DNA of 64,000 nt. It comes from Orrella daihaiensis (GTDB taxonomy: Bacteria; Pseudomonadota; Gammaproteobacteria; Burkholderiales; Burkholderiaceae_B). This document shows, piece after piece, positions 45,624-54,147 of this stretch (its first letter is position 1; every line of letters begins with the position of its first letter). The position numbers and the translations under genes were made by a program. The notes below the pieces were generated by a model, which worked only from the letters and a program-made list of their open reading frames with translations, was not told the origin of the DNA and did no database searches. The stretch is from the NCBI RefSeq assembly GCF_022811525.1, contig NZ_CP063982.1:1612001-1676000 (forward strand), in the 5' to 3' direction.

Positions 45624-45748
45624 GATGTTTCCAGTTATGACATGTCGCCTAGGTGCCTTGCCGCCGTTGGCAAGTACTTTTTGACCCGGCCACACTTCTT
45701 ATCCTGTCTAGCCCACACAAAGTGCCAGCAAATTCAGGAAAGCCTTTG

Positions 45749-45754
45749 ATTATA
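45749..45754 (-). promoter_or_regulatory. Possible -10 element of the rpmI-rplT promoter
   Basis: TATAAT on the minus strand inside an AT-rich tract, about 125 bases before the rpmI ATG. No good -35 matches TTGACA at 16-18 bases. A dedicated promoter is expected here because infC is not upstream. Confidence 0.4.
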
Positions 45755-45811
45755 TAGCAAAAAATCAAACTTTGTTTTACCAGTCACCGCCAGAGGGCAC
45801 CATTAAAGAAC

Positions 45812-46069
45812 TCAGCCCTTAGCGTTTTCAAGTGCCGTGATTCTTTGCTCTAAGGCCTGTATTTGTCGCTCTAGACCCTCAACCTTGGCGACAGCCTGCC
45901 TCAGCAGATCAGACTGAATGTCAAACTCCTCTCGAGTCACCAAATCGAGCTTACTGAAGGCCTGACTCATGAACGCCCTTACATTCCGTTCTACATCGGC
46001 AGCTGGGCTACGGCTAATCAGGTCAGAAACATTCTTTTGGAAGGCATCTAGCCAGGGATTTGGTTGCAT
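45812..46069 (-). CDS. ubiK: Ubiquinone biosynthesis accessory factor UbiK (BMFP/YqiC)
   Basis: 85-residue coiled-coil membrane-associated protein that assists aerobic ubiquinone synthesis with UbiJ. The C-terminal helix REEFDIQSDLLRQAVAKVEGLERQIQALEQRITALE is the family mark. Start MQPNPW at 46069 has AAGGAG 8 bases upstream; an in-frame GTG at 46078 is too close to that site. It is divergent from glnK, a common betaproteobacterial arrangement. Confidence 0.9.
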   Translation of the reverse strand: MQPNPWLDAFQKNVSDLISRSPAADVERNVRAFMSQAFSKLDLVTREEFDIQSDLLRQAVAKVEGLERQIQALEQRITALENAKG

Positions 46070-46237
46070 GTCTGGCACTCCTTGTCATGACTAAAAAACT
46101 AACTAAGTTGAGTGTATCGCCACATAACCAATAAGACCATCCCGTCCCTGTTGGCCCGCACCCATTCGAATTTGTGCCTACAGACTCTGTGACCAATCCA
46201 CTCGGGTCTGCTCGTCAATGTTGCAGCGCAACCCACT

Positions 46238-46286
46238 TTTGCACCAGATCAGTGCTTCAAGTCAGCTAGGTGCAAGGCCTTGCACC
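46238..46286 (+). promoter_or_regulatory. Two NtrC-like enhancer sites upstream of glnK
   Basis: Site 1 (46238-46257, TTTGCACCAGATCAGTGCTT) closely resembles the E. coli glnA NtrC site. Site 2 (46269-46286, GGTGCAAGGCCTTGCACC) is a perfect 18-base palindrome containing TTGCACC. They lie about 30-95 bases upstream of the sigma-54 promoter. NtrC itself is not encoded in the window. Confidence 0.7.
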
Positions 46287-46316
46287 AAACTCAGGCAAAT
46301 TCTTTTGTTTTAAAGC

Positions 46317-46331
46317 TGGCACGGCATTTGC
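46317..46331 (+). promoter_or_regulatory. Sigma-54 promoter of glnK-amtB
   Basis: TGGCAC-GGCAT-TTGC matches the -24/-12 consensus with the exact GG-N10-GC spacing (GG at 46318-46319, GC at 46330-46331). The glnK ATG is 41 bases further on. Activation by nitrogen limitation through NtrC is expected. Confidence 0.9.
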
Positions 46332-46371
46332 TTTGTGGTGTGTACCTGTTCCCTGACTAAAAGGAAAACCC

Positions 46372-46710
46372 ATGAAACTAGTGATTGCGATTATCAAGCC
46401 ATTCAAGCTTGACGAAGTCCGGATCGCTCTGTCGGCACTCGGCGTACAGGGCCTGACTGTAACGGAAGTCAAAGGATTTGGCCGACAAAAGGGTCACACC
46501 GAGCTCTATCGTGGCGCTGAATACGCCGTTGATTTTCTGCCCAAGCTTCGTATTGAAGCTGCAGTGAATGACGACATCGTTGAGCGTGTACTGGAGACCA
46601 TCCAAGAATCCGCCAAGACCGGCAAGATCGGTGACGGCAAGATTTTTGTGGCGCCACTCGAAGAAGTCATTCGGATTCGTACTGGCGAATCTGGTCCTGA
46701 TGCCCTGTAA
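46372..46710 (+). CDS. glnK: Nitrogen regulatory protein PII (GlnK)
   Basis: Trimeric signal protein that binds ATP, ADP and 2-oxoglutarate and blocks AmtB. The 112-residue sequence has the T-loop GHTELYRGAEYAVDFLPK with Tyr51, the residue uridylylated by GlnD (encoded at 11.5 kb). The KIGDGKIFV B-loop signature is intact. Good AAGGA ribosome-binding site. I call it GlnK rather than GlnB because amtB follows by 17 bases and a sigma-54 promoter lies ahead. Confidence 0.93.
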   Translation: MKLVIAIIKPFKLDEVRIALSALGVQGLTVTEVKGFGRQKGHTELYRGAEYAVDFLPKLRIEAAVNDDIVERVLETIQESAKTGKIGDGKIFVAPLEEVIRIRTGESGPDAL

Positions 46711-46727
46711 CCAAAAGGAAAATCACG

Positions 46728-47972
46728 ATGAATACCGAAATTATTGACGTGCCAGCACAGTTTTTTCAGCTTCAGTACGCTCTAGACACGTTCTATTTCT
46801 TGGTCTGCGGGGCTTTGGTGATGTGGATGGCTGCAGGCTTTTCCATGCTCGAGGCTGGGTTGGTCCGAGCCAAGAACACCACTGAAATACTCACCAAAAA
46901 TATTCTGCTCTATGCGATTGCCTGCACCATGTACATGGTGGTCGGCTACAGCATTATGTATGACGGCGGATTCCTTCTAGCTGGCATTACAGGTGATGGT
47001 GTATCTGATGAAGCGACCTATGCACCGTCAGCGGACTTTTTCTTCCAGGTGGTGTTTGTGGCAACTGCCATGTCCATCGTATCTGGCGCCGTTGCTGAAC
47101 GCATGAAGCTCTGGGCATTTGCACTGTTTGCCGTGGTGATGACTGGCTTTATTTACCCGATGGAAGGTTCCTGGACCTGGGGTGGCCAATCCGTATTTGG
47201 CATGTACAGCCTTGGTGATCTGGGTTTTCTGGACTTTGCAGGGTCTGGCATCGTTCACATGGCTGGTGCTGCTGCTGCCTTGGCGGGCGTTATCTTGCTT
47301 GGCGCCCGTAAAGGCAAATATGGTGACAAAGGCGAGGTGCGCGCTATCCCTGGCGCCAATCTCCCGCTTGCCACGCTTGGAACATTCGTGTTGTGGCTCG
47401 GTTGGTTTGGCTTTAACGGTGGCTCGGTATTGGCAACGGCCTCAGTAGAGTCGGCCAATAGTGTGGCGGTGGTCTTCATGAACACCAACGCAGCGGCAGC
47501 TGGCGGCGTGATCGCTGCCCTGATTGTGGCCAAGATCATGTTCGGCAAGGCTGACCTCACCATGATTCTGAACGGTGCTCTGGCTGGGCTGGTTGCCATC
47601 ACTGCCGGGCCAGACACACCATCACCGCTTGCGGCAACCCTGATTGGCGCGGTCGGCGGCGTATTGGTTGTTTTCTCGATCATCGCCCTCGACAAAATGA
47701 AAATAGACGATCCTGTCGGAGCGATATCGGTGCATGGCGTGGTTGGTATCTGGGGTTTGCTCGCAGTGCCAATCACCAACGCTGATGCAACCTTTACCGC
47801 TCAGATCATCGGTGCATTGACAATCTTTGTATGGGTCTTTGTCGCTAGTTTGATCGTTTGGGGAATCATCAAGGCCATCATGGGTATCCGTGTGAGCGAA
47901 GAAGAGGAGTATCAGGGCGTAGACATTGCAGAGTGCGGCATGGAAGCCTACCCCGAGTTCACCATGAAGTAA
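46728..47972 (+). CDS. amtB: Ammonium transporter AmtB
   Basis: Trimeric inner-membrane ammonium channel, 414 residues with about eleven membrane helices. The twin-His pore residues are in SGIVHMAGAAAAL and AISVHGVVGIWG. The Phe gate region and FNGGS are recognisable. The start MNTEII leads quickly to the first helix, with little signal peptide, unlike the E. coli precursor. Co-transcribed with glnK; GlnK plugs the channel when ammonium is plentiful. Confidence 0.95.
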   Translation: MNTEIIDVPAQFFQLQYALDTFYFLVCGALVMWMAAGFSMLEAGLVRAKNTTEILTKNILLYAIACTMYMVVGYSIMYDGGFLLAGITGDGVSDEATYAPSADFFFQVVFVATAMSIVSGAVAERMKLWAFALFAVVMTGFIYPMEGSWTWGGQSVFGMYSLGDLGFLDFAGSGIVHMAGAAAALAGVILLGARKGKYGDKGEVRAIPGANLPLATLGTFVLWLGWFGFNGGSVLATASVESANSVAVVFMNTNAAAAGGVIAALIVAKIMFGKADLTMILNGALAGLVAITAGPDTPSPLAATLIGAVGGVLVVFSIIALDKMKIDDPVGAISVHGVVGIWGLLAVPITNADATFTAQIIGALTIFVWVFVASLIVWGIIKAIMGIRVSEEEEYQGVDIAECGMEAYPEFTMK

Positions 47973-48015
47973 CACCAAACGCGGCCACTGAAATACCGTG
48001 GCTACTGCTGGACTT

Positions 48016-48050
48016 AACGAGAGGCGGCTTCACCGCCTCTCGTTATTTAT
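48016..48050. terminator. Terminator between convergent amtB and ptsI
   Basis: A 12-base perfect stem AACGAGAGGCGG/CCGCCTCTCGTT (48016-48027, 48033-48044) with a 5-base loop. The tail ATTTAT is only partly U-rich on the plus strand. It lies 43 bases after amtB. Confidence 0.8.
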
Positions 48051-48101
48051 GTCTTCATCATTAATGCAAGGTGTCCATGCAGTTAGGATGATCGAATCAC
48101 C

Positions 48102-49874
48102 CTAATTCAGGTCATCTGGATGAATTGACTGCGCACGGTTTAATGCGGCAGCGACTTTTGTGCGCAGCGCATTAGAGTGGGCTCGAAGAATCTGCTGCTT
48201 GACATCTAGCAATTGCCTAGGATGCATAGAAAACTGCTGCAAACCCATACCCAACAATAGGCGTGTCAGATTTGCATCGCCCGCCATTTCTCCGCAAACA
48301 GAGACTGGCTTGCGAAACCGCTCACCGGCGTTAATCGTACCGGCGATTAAGCGTAAAACGGCTGGATGTAGCGGATCGTAGAGTGGTGACACCTCGGAAT
48401 CAGCTCTATCGATACCCAGCGTGTATTGAATCAAATCGTTTGTTCCGATCGACAAGAAATCGAAAGCATCAGCAAACGGTTCAATCGCGATCGCCATTGC
48501 GGGCACTTCAACCATCGCGCCGATCGGTACGGTGGGGTCGAAAGCGATACCTTGCGCACTCAATGATCGTTTGACTGACTCGATCATTTCATACGTTGCC
48601 CTCACCTCTGCGAGGCTGGTGATCATTGGTATTAACACCCTCACCGAACCAAACGCCGAAGCTCGCAGTATTGCGCGCAATTGAGCCGCAAACAGCTCGG
48701 GACGGGCAAGACAGTAGCGAATCGCTCTCTGGCCCAAAGCAGGGTTAGTGGCAACCGTTGCTTCACCGTCGAGCGATTTGTCTGCACCAATGTCCAATGT
48801 TCGAATGGTCACGGGGCGGTTACCCATTTGCTGCACCACAGACTGATAGGCGTGAAACTGTTCCTCTTCACTTGGCAAGTTTTCACGGCCCATGAATAAA
48901 AACTCACTGCGAAACAGTCCAATACCCTCTGCTCCCTGGCTTAATGCCAAGCCGACCTCATCAGGCAGTTCAATGTTTGCCTGTAATCCAATTCGAACTC
49001 CATCGAGTGTTTGACAGGCAATATCCTTGATACTGAGCAATGCCCGACGCGAGTCGGCATATTGATTCGCCAAAGCCTGATAGCTTGCGATTTGGGCAGG
49101 CGTCGGATTGATCAGAACCGCACCACTTTGCCCATCAAGGATCAGATAATCACCATCGCGCGCAACCTGCCGAACGTTACCCAAAGCGACCACTGCCGGC
49201 ACGCCCATACTGCGCGCCACGATCGCCGTGTGCGATGTTGGGCCACCCAAATCAGTCACGAACCCAGCAAATCGGGCACCTCGCAAACGAATCATGTCAG
49301 CCGGGGCAATATCGTGAGCAACCACAATCAAAGGGTCACCGCTATCACTGACCCCTTCGAGCGCGGAAATTACCTTCGTACCCCGAAGCGTGTGCAACAC
49401 TCGTTCAACCACTTGCCTGACATCAGCCCCACGCTCGCGCAAATACTCATCGTCCATCGCCGAGAACTGCTCACCTAGCAATTGTCCCTGAGTGGTCAAA
49501 GCCCACTCGGCGTTGTATTGACGCTCCCTGATCAATGCCAAACTTTCTTCAGCCAACAAAGGGTCTTCGAGCAAGAGTTGATGCACGCTCAATATCGCAG
49601 CGAGTTCACGCGGCGCGTCAGCCGGCAACGTGCTAGCCAGCTCGGTCAGCTCTTCGTGTGTAACCTTGAGCGCTCGTTGCAAGCGCTCAGTTTCTTGCTC
49701 GACGGATTCTGGTGCGACGCGATAATGCTCAACCTCGAGTGCTGCTGCGCCCAGCACAACGGCTCGGCCCATGGCATAACCACTTGCCACCGCTCGCCCG
49801 TAAAGGCAAATCATGGCGCCTGGATTATCCGCCGAATGATGTAGATGACTATTCGCCTTCGCCAAACTTGTCAT
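48102..49874 (-). CDS. ptsI: Phosphoenolpyruvate-protein phosphotransferase (PTS enzyme I)
   Basis: Transfers phosphate from PEP to HPr. The phosphorylated His lies in GGPTSHTAIVARSMG, followed by the PEP-binding TIM barrel with LFRSEFLFMGRENLP and VEVPAMAIAIEPF. From 49874 the product is 590 residues. That start overlaps ptsH by 26 bases and has AAGGGG 7 bases upstream. An alternative ATG at 49814 (570 residues) begins MICLYGRAVASG, closer to usual homologue length, but has a weaker site. No sugar-specific EIIB or EIIC gene is seen, so the system is probably regulatory. Confidence 0.93.
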   Translation of the reverse strand: MTSLAKANSHLHHSADNPGAMICLYGRAVASGYAMGRAVVLGAAALEVEHYRVAPESVEQETERLQRALKVTHEELTELASTLPADAPRELAAILSVHQLLLEDPLLAEESLALIRERQYNAEWALTTQGQLLGEQFSAMDDEYLRERGADVRQVVERVLHTLRGTKVISALEGVSDSGDPLIVVAHDIAPADMIRLRGARFAGFVTDLGGPTSHTAIVARSMGVPAVVALGNVRQVARDGDYLILDGQSGAVLINPTPAQIASYQALANQYADSRRALLSIKDIACQTLDGVRIGLQANIELPDEVGLALSQGAEGIGLFRSEFLFMGRENLPSEEEQFHAYQSVVQQMGNRPVTIRTLDIGADKSLDGEATVATNPALGQRAIRYCLARPELFAAQLRAILRASAFGSVRVLIPMITSLAEVRATYEMIESVKRSLSAQGIAFDPTVPIGAMVEVPAMAIAIEPFADAFDFLSIGTNDLIQYTLGIDRADSEVSPLYDPLHPAVLRLIAGTINAGERFRKPVSVCGEMAGDANLTRLLLGMGLQQFSMHPRQLLDVKQQILRAHSNALRTKVAAALNRAQSIHPDDLN

Positions 49875-50118
49875 CAAATAACCCCTTGATGGCATCCAGT
49901 GCTTGTTGCGCATCGCCACCTTCGGCTTCGATCTGTACCGTCGTACCCTTGCCAGCGGCTAGCATCATGACGCCCATAATACTTTTAGCATTAACACGCC
50001 TGGCGTCCTTTGCAATAAAGACGTCACTCGCGAACTGTCCGGCAAGCTTGGTTAGTTTCGCTGCAGCGCGGGCATGCAAGCCAAGTTTATTGGAGACCAC
50101 CAAATCGATTTGCGGCAT
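49849..50118 (-). CDS. ptsH: PTS phosphocarrier protein HPr
   Basis: 89-residue phosphocarrier. His15 is in KLGLHARAA and Ser46 in AKSIMGVMML, the regulatory site used by HPr kinase in some bacteria. It lies between the EIIA-type gene and ptsI. HPr kinase/phosphatase is not encoded in this window. Confidence 0.95.
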   Translation of the reverse strand: MPQIDLVVSNKLGLHARAAAKLTKLAGQFASDVFIAKDARRVNAKSIMGVMMLAAGKGTTVQIEAEGGDAQQALDAIKGLFDDKFGEGE

Positions 50119-50183
50119 AACGCAAGTTCCAAATGTGAATCACTATCGTTAATCGAGTCACAGCCCACTGGCCGTTATTAGAT

Positions 50184-50594
50184 TTAAGAGTCTACACGCT
50201 TGATGGTTTGTCGAGCACCTTCGAGGGCGACTTGCACAATCTCGTTCAGATCACTCGTAGCGTAATTGATCACCCGCAAGACCATCGAGGCGTTCACCCC
50301 AGCCACGACTTCACAACGCATACCGGCTTGATTGGCCAACGTACAAGCCCGCACACAAATGTTCGCTGGAGAAGCGCCCGGCAAGTCGGTCAACAGCAAC
50401 ACGCCAGCACCCGTGTCTAGTTTGCGCAGTCGCTTCAATAAACTCTCGGTCGAGTCGTCAGCACATGCGCCTGGTAATACATCAATCACGGTTAAGCCCG
50501 GATGCTCACCGAAGATATGCTCTGCGATTGACTTTAAAGCCGATCCCAAGGGCGCATGGGTCACCACCGCTACTGCAACATGTGATTCAGCCAT
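50184..50594 (-). CDS. PTS EIIA component, mannose/fructose family
   Basis: 136-residue EIIA-Man domain protein. His13 in VVTHAPLG is the probable phosphorylation site. The TDLPGASPANICVRA block follows. Without EIIB/C partners it likely acts in regulation, as suggested for similar betaproteobacterial clusters. It overlaps gshB by 8 bases and precedes ptsH by 65. Confidence 0.9.
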   Translation of the reverse strand: MAESHVAVAVVTHAPLGSALKSIAEHIFGEHPGLTVIDVLPGACADDSTESLLKRLRKLDTGAGVLLLTDLPGASPANICVRACTLANQAGMRCEVVAGVNASMVLRVINYATSDLNEIVQVALEGARQTIKRVDS

Positions 50595-51549
50595 GCACAG
50601 CGGCCTCTAGGGCAACGGCAAAACGCTCGCCTACATCAAAATCAGTTTGCTCTGTTATTTCCACAAAACAAGTGGGACTTGTCACATTAATTTCAGTCAC
50701 AAAACTGCCAATGACATCCAGACCGACCAATAACAACCCTCTGGAGTACAACACCGGTGCGAGCGCGTTAGCGATTTGCCAATCACGTTCGGTCAGCGGC
50801 TGTGCCACACCGCGACCACCGGCAGCTAAATTACCGCGCGTCTCTCCTGCTAGCGGTATACGTGCCAGTGCGTATGGCACGGGTTCACCGCCGATTAACA
50901 AAATTCTCTTGTCACCATCAACGATTTCAGGAATGTAGCGTTGGGCCATGATGGTACGTTGCCCATCATCAGTTAGCGTTTCAAGAATCGCGCTACGGTT
51001 GGCATCATCGGCCTTTAGACGAAATACGCCGGTGCCCCCCATGCCATCAAGTGGTTTGACGATGATGTCGCCATGTTGCGCATGAAATGCTTTGATTCGA
51101 GCGATATTACGAGTCACAAGCGTGGGCGCAGTGAATTGGGCAAACTCGGTAATCGCCAGTTTTTCTGGATGGTTACGAATTGCAGCCCCGTGGTTGTAAA
51201 CCTTCGCACCAAGTGCTTGAGCGTACTCGAGCAAATGGGTTGAATAGACGTACTCCATGTCAAAGGGAGGATCCTTGCGCATCAATACGCAGGCGAACTG
51301 CGTTAAATCATGATCTTCGAAGTCGCTGGTGTAGTCCCACCAAACATGACCATGCAGATCGCCATGCGGATGCAAGGCGATCGAGCGCGAGCTGGCTTTC
51401 ACCACGCCAGCGTCGATAAAAAGATCACCTTGGTGTACGACGCTGATCGAGTGGCCTCGAGCCACTAGCGCTCTCATCATCGCAACCGAAGAGTCCTTGT
51501 AGGCTTTTAAGCCTTCAAGCGGGTCGATGACAAACAATACATGCATCAT
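50587..51549 (-). CDS. gshB: Glutathione synthetase
   Basis: ATP-grasp enzyme that joins gamma-glutamylcysteine and glycine. The 320-residue product starts VLFVIDPLEGLKAYKDSS; ATP binding is in DIIVKPLDGMGGTGVFRL and metal binding near the end in LDVIGSFVTEINVTSPT. The first ATG (51549) overlaps the stop of infC. gshA, the first glutathione step, is not found beside it, although it commonly is in this lineage. Confidence 0.95.
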   Translation of the reverse strand: MMHVLFVIDPLEGLKAYKDSSVAMMRALVARGHSISVVHQGDLFIDAGVVKASSRSIALHPHGDLHGHVWWDYTSDFEDHDLTQFACVLMRKDPPFDMEYVYSTHLLEYAQALGAKVYNHGAAIRNHPEKLAITEFAQFTAPTLVTRNIARIKAFHAQHGDIIVKPLDGMGGTGVFRLKADDANRSAILETLTDDGQRTIMAQRYIPEIVDGDKRILLIGGEPVPYALARIPLAGETRGNLAAGGRGVAQPLTERDWQIANALAPVLYSRGLLLVGLDVIGSFVTEINVTSPTCFVEITEQTDFDVGERFAVALEAAVHG

Positions 51550-52097
51550 GACGCTTTGACATCACCCTTGCCTGGCACCGCTTTTTTCTTCGGTGCAAGC
51601 ACCATCACCATTTGGCGACCCTCAAGTTTGGGCATAGCCTCGACGACAGCCATTTCGAGCAAGTCATCACGCACGCGCTCAAGCACTCTCATGCCGAGCT
51701 CCTGGTGAGCCATCTCACGGCCACGAAACCTTAATGTGACTTTAGCCTTATCGCCTTCGTCTAAGAAGCGCTTCAGGTTACGCAGTTTGACCTGGTAATC
51801 ACCTTCATCGGTACCAGGGCGAAACTTGACCTCTTTGACCTGTATGACCTTTTGCTTGGCACGAGCCTCAGCTTGTCGCTTTTGTTCCTGATACTTGAAC
51901 TTACCGTAGTCCATCAAGCGGCATACTGGCGGATCCGCGTTGGGGGCAATTTCTACCAAATCCACGTCTTCTTGCTCGGCCATGCGCTGGGCTTCGAGCG
52001 TTTTAACGATGCCAAGCTGCTCACCGTCTATTCCTATCAGTCGCACTTCTGGCACGCGGATTTCACCATTAATGCGATGGGGCTTATCTGTTGCGAT
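51546..52097 (-). CDS. infC: Translation initiation factor IF-3, start codon AUC
   Basis: IF-3 of 183 residues if initiated at ATC (52097). That frame gives the conserved N-terminus (ATDKPHRINGEIRVPEVRLIG) and has AGGAG 8 bases upstream. No in-frame ATG, GTG or TTG lies between the preceding stop and that codon. A later GTG (52055) would delete conserved residues. IF-3 genes commonly use such rare start codons for autocontrol. The C-terminal domain has KFRPGTDEGDYQVKLRNLKRFL. The TGA overlaps the gshB start. Confidence 0.92.
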   Translation of the reverse strand: MATDKPHRINGEIRVPEVRLIGIDGEQLGIVKTLEAQRMAEQEDVDLVEIAPNADPPVCRLMDYGKFKYQEQKRQAEARAKQKVIQVKEVKFRPGTDEGDYQVKLRNLKRFLDEGDKAKVTLRFRGREMAHQELGMRVLERVRDDLLEMAVVEAMPKLEGRQMVMVLAPKKKAVPGKGDVKAS

Positions 52098-52115
52098 GTC
52101 TAAAACTCCTAAAAA

Positions 52116-54059
52116 TTAATCTTGTGGCACTGATACTTGGCGGTGGTTATCGATGTCCTCGGCCAATAACGTGGTGAAGGCCTCAAATGGCATCACACCA
52201 TGATTGACACCACCTCGGGCACGAACAGCCACCGAGCCTTCATCGCGTTCTTTTTCTCCGACTACCAGGATGTAAGGAACCTTTTGAAGGCTGTGTTCTC
52301 GGATTTTATAGTTGATTTTCTCGCCCCGCAAATCGGAGTCAGCTCTAAAGCCTTGTTTTTTCAAGCTTTGTGTGATTTGCGCCGCATAATGCGCTGATGA
52401 CTCAGAAATACAGCAGACAACCACCTGCACGGGGGCGAGCCAAGGGGGCATCGCACCAGCGTAGTTTTCAATCAACATCCCAATAAAACGCTCCAACGAG
52501 CCCAAAATGGCGCGATGAAGCATAACGGGTGTGCGGCGCTGGTCACGCTCATCCACAAATTCAGCACCCAGACGCTCGGGCATGGAGAAGTCAACTTGAA
52601 TAGTCCCGCATTGCCAGTGGCGACCAATAGCATCTTTCAAGGTGTACTCGATTTTGGGGCCATAAAAGGCGCCCTCGCCGGGTGAGACTTCAAACGCACA
52701 GCCAGTGCGCTTTAGGCTCTCCATCAAGGCCTCTTCAGCCTTGTCCCAGCTATCGTCGCTGCCGATGCGCTTCTCTGGACGGGTAGCTACCTTGTATAGA
52801 ACTTCGTTAAACCCAAAATCAGCATAAACTTTTTGCAGCAAGGCAGTAAACGCGGCGCATTCATCCTGCAATTGATCTTCAGTGCAAAAGATATGTCCGT
52901 CGTCTTGTGTGAAGCCACGCACCCGCATCATTCCATGCAATGACCCCGACGGCTCATTGCGATGACATTGTCCGAACTCACCATAACGCAACGGCAATTC
53001 GCGATAGGAGTGCAAATTGGCGTTAAAGATCTGCACATGCCCGGGACAGTTCATTGGCTTTAGCCCGTAGACACGGTTTTCGGACTCAGTTGTAAACATG
53101 TTTTCGCGGTAGTTATCCCAGTGTCCTGTCTTCTTCCAAAGCGACAGATCCAGAATTTGCGGCGCTTTCACTTCCTGATAGCCATTGTCCCGATAGACGG
53201 CCCGCATGTACTGCTCGACTTGCTGCCAGATTACCCATCCCTTCGGATGCCAAAAAACCAGACCCGGACCTTCTTCCTGAAAATGAAACAGGTCGAGCTC
53301 ACGCCCCAAACGTCGATGGTCCCGCTTTTCAGCCTCTGCCAACATGTGCAAATATTCATCTTGCTCTTGTTTGGTCGCCCAGGCAGTACCGTAAATCCGC
53401 TGCAACATCTCGTTGTTGCTGTCCCCACGCCAGTAGGCACCCGCTACTTTCATGAGCTTAAAGACCTTAAGCTTGCCGGTGCTTGGCACGTGCGGGCCAC
53501 GGCATAAATCAATGAAATTGCCTTCGCGGTACAGGCTAATCGTCTCATTGGTTGGGATGGAGGCAATGATTTCTGCCTTGTACACTTCGCCCATACCCCG
53601 AAAGAACTCCACGGCTTCATCACGCGCCCACTCTTCACGCGTCACAGGCTCATCTTTGGCTGCAAGCTCCGTCATCCTTTTCTCAATGGCCTCGAGATCT
53701 TCCGGCGTAAACGGTCGGTGATAAGAAAAGTCGTAATAAAAACCGTTGTCAATGACCGGTCCAATAGTGACTTGCGCTTCGGGAAACAGCTCCTTGACGG
53801 CATAAGCCAACAAGTGAGCCGTTGAGTGGCGAAGCATGTCAAGCCCCTCCGGATCTTTAGCAGTCACGATAGCGAGCTCAGCATCTCCATCAAGGGTGAA
53901 ACTGGTGTCAACCAAGCGGGTATCCTCACCGCGCGTGACACGTCCTGCGAGAGCGGCCTTGGCCAACCCACTACCGATCGACTGGGCAACTTCTGCGACC
54001 GTAACAGGACCGGGGAACTCTTTTTTTGACCCATCGGGCAAAGTAATAGCGACCATCAT
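52116..54059 (-). CDS. thrS: Threonine-tRNA ligase
   Basis: Class IIa synthetase of 647 residues. Domains: TGS (MVAITLPDGSKKEFPG start), editing domain (STAHLLAYAVKELFPEAQVTIGPVIDNGFYYDF), catalytic core with PMNCPGHVQIF and RNEPSGSLHGMMRVRGFTQDD, and anticodon-binding domain. Zn ligands Cys and His in MNCPGH and the downstream His in motif 3 are present. It precedes infC by 18 bases. Confidence 0.97.
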   Translation of the reverse strand: MMVAITLPDGSKKEFPGPVTVAEVAQSIGSGLAKAALAGRVTRGEDTRLVDTSFTLDGDAELAIVTAKDPEGLDMLRHSTAHLLAYAVKELFPEAQVTIGPVIDNGFYYDFSYHRPFTPEDLEAIEKRMTELAAKDEPVTREEWARDEAVEFFRGMGEVYKAEIIASIPTNETISLYREGNFIDLCRGPHVPSTGKLKVFKLMKVAGAYWRGDSNNEMLQRIYGTAWATKQEQDEYLHMLAEAEKRDHRRLGRELDLFHFQEEGPGLVFWHPKGWVIWQQVEQYMRAVYRDNGYQEVKAPQILDLSLWKKTGHWDNYRENMFTTESENRVYGLKPMNCPGHVQIFNANLHSYRELPLRYGEFGQCHRNEPSGSLHGMMRVRGFTQDDGHIFCTEDQLQDECAAFTALLQKVYADFGFNEVLYKVATRPEKRIGSDDSWDKAEEALMESLKRTGCAFEVSPGEGAFYGPKIEYTLKDAIGRHWQCGTIQVDFSMPERLGAEFVDERDQRRTPVMLHRAILGSLERFIGMLIENYAGAMPPWLAPVQVVVCCISESSAHYAAQITQSLKKQGFRADSDLRGEKINYKIREHSLQKVPYILVVGEKERDEGSVAVRARGGVNHGVMPFEAFTTLLAEDIDNHRQVSVPQD

Positions 54060-54147
54060 TATTCAGCGTTTTTACAATACGATTAGCGTAACCTTGAAAT
54101 CTTAGCATTAGAGCCGCAGCAGTTCTCGTAAATAATGGGGAAAGTCG

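Noticed and set aside
47255..47779. Long minus-strand open frame inside amtB
   Set aside because: It mirrors codon bias of the AmtB gene on the other strand; the AmtB motifs are unmistakable.
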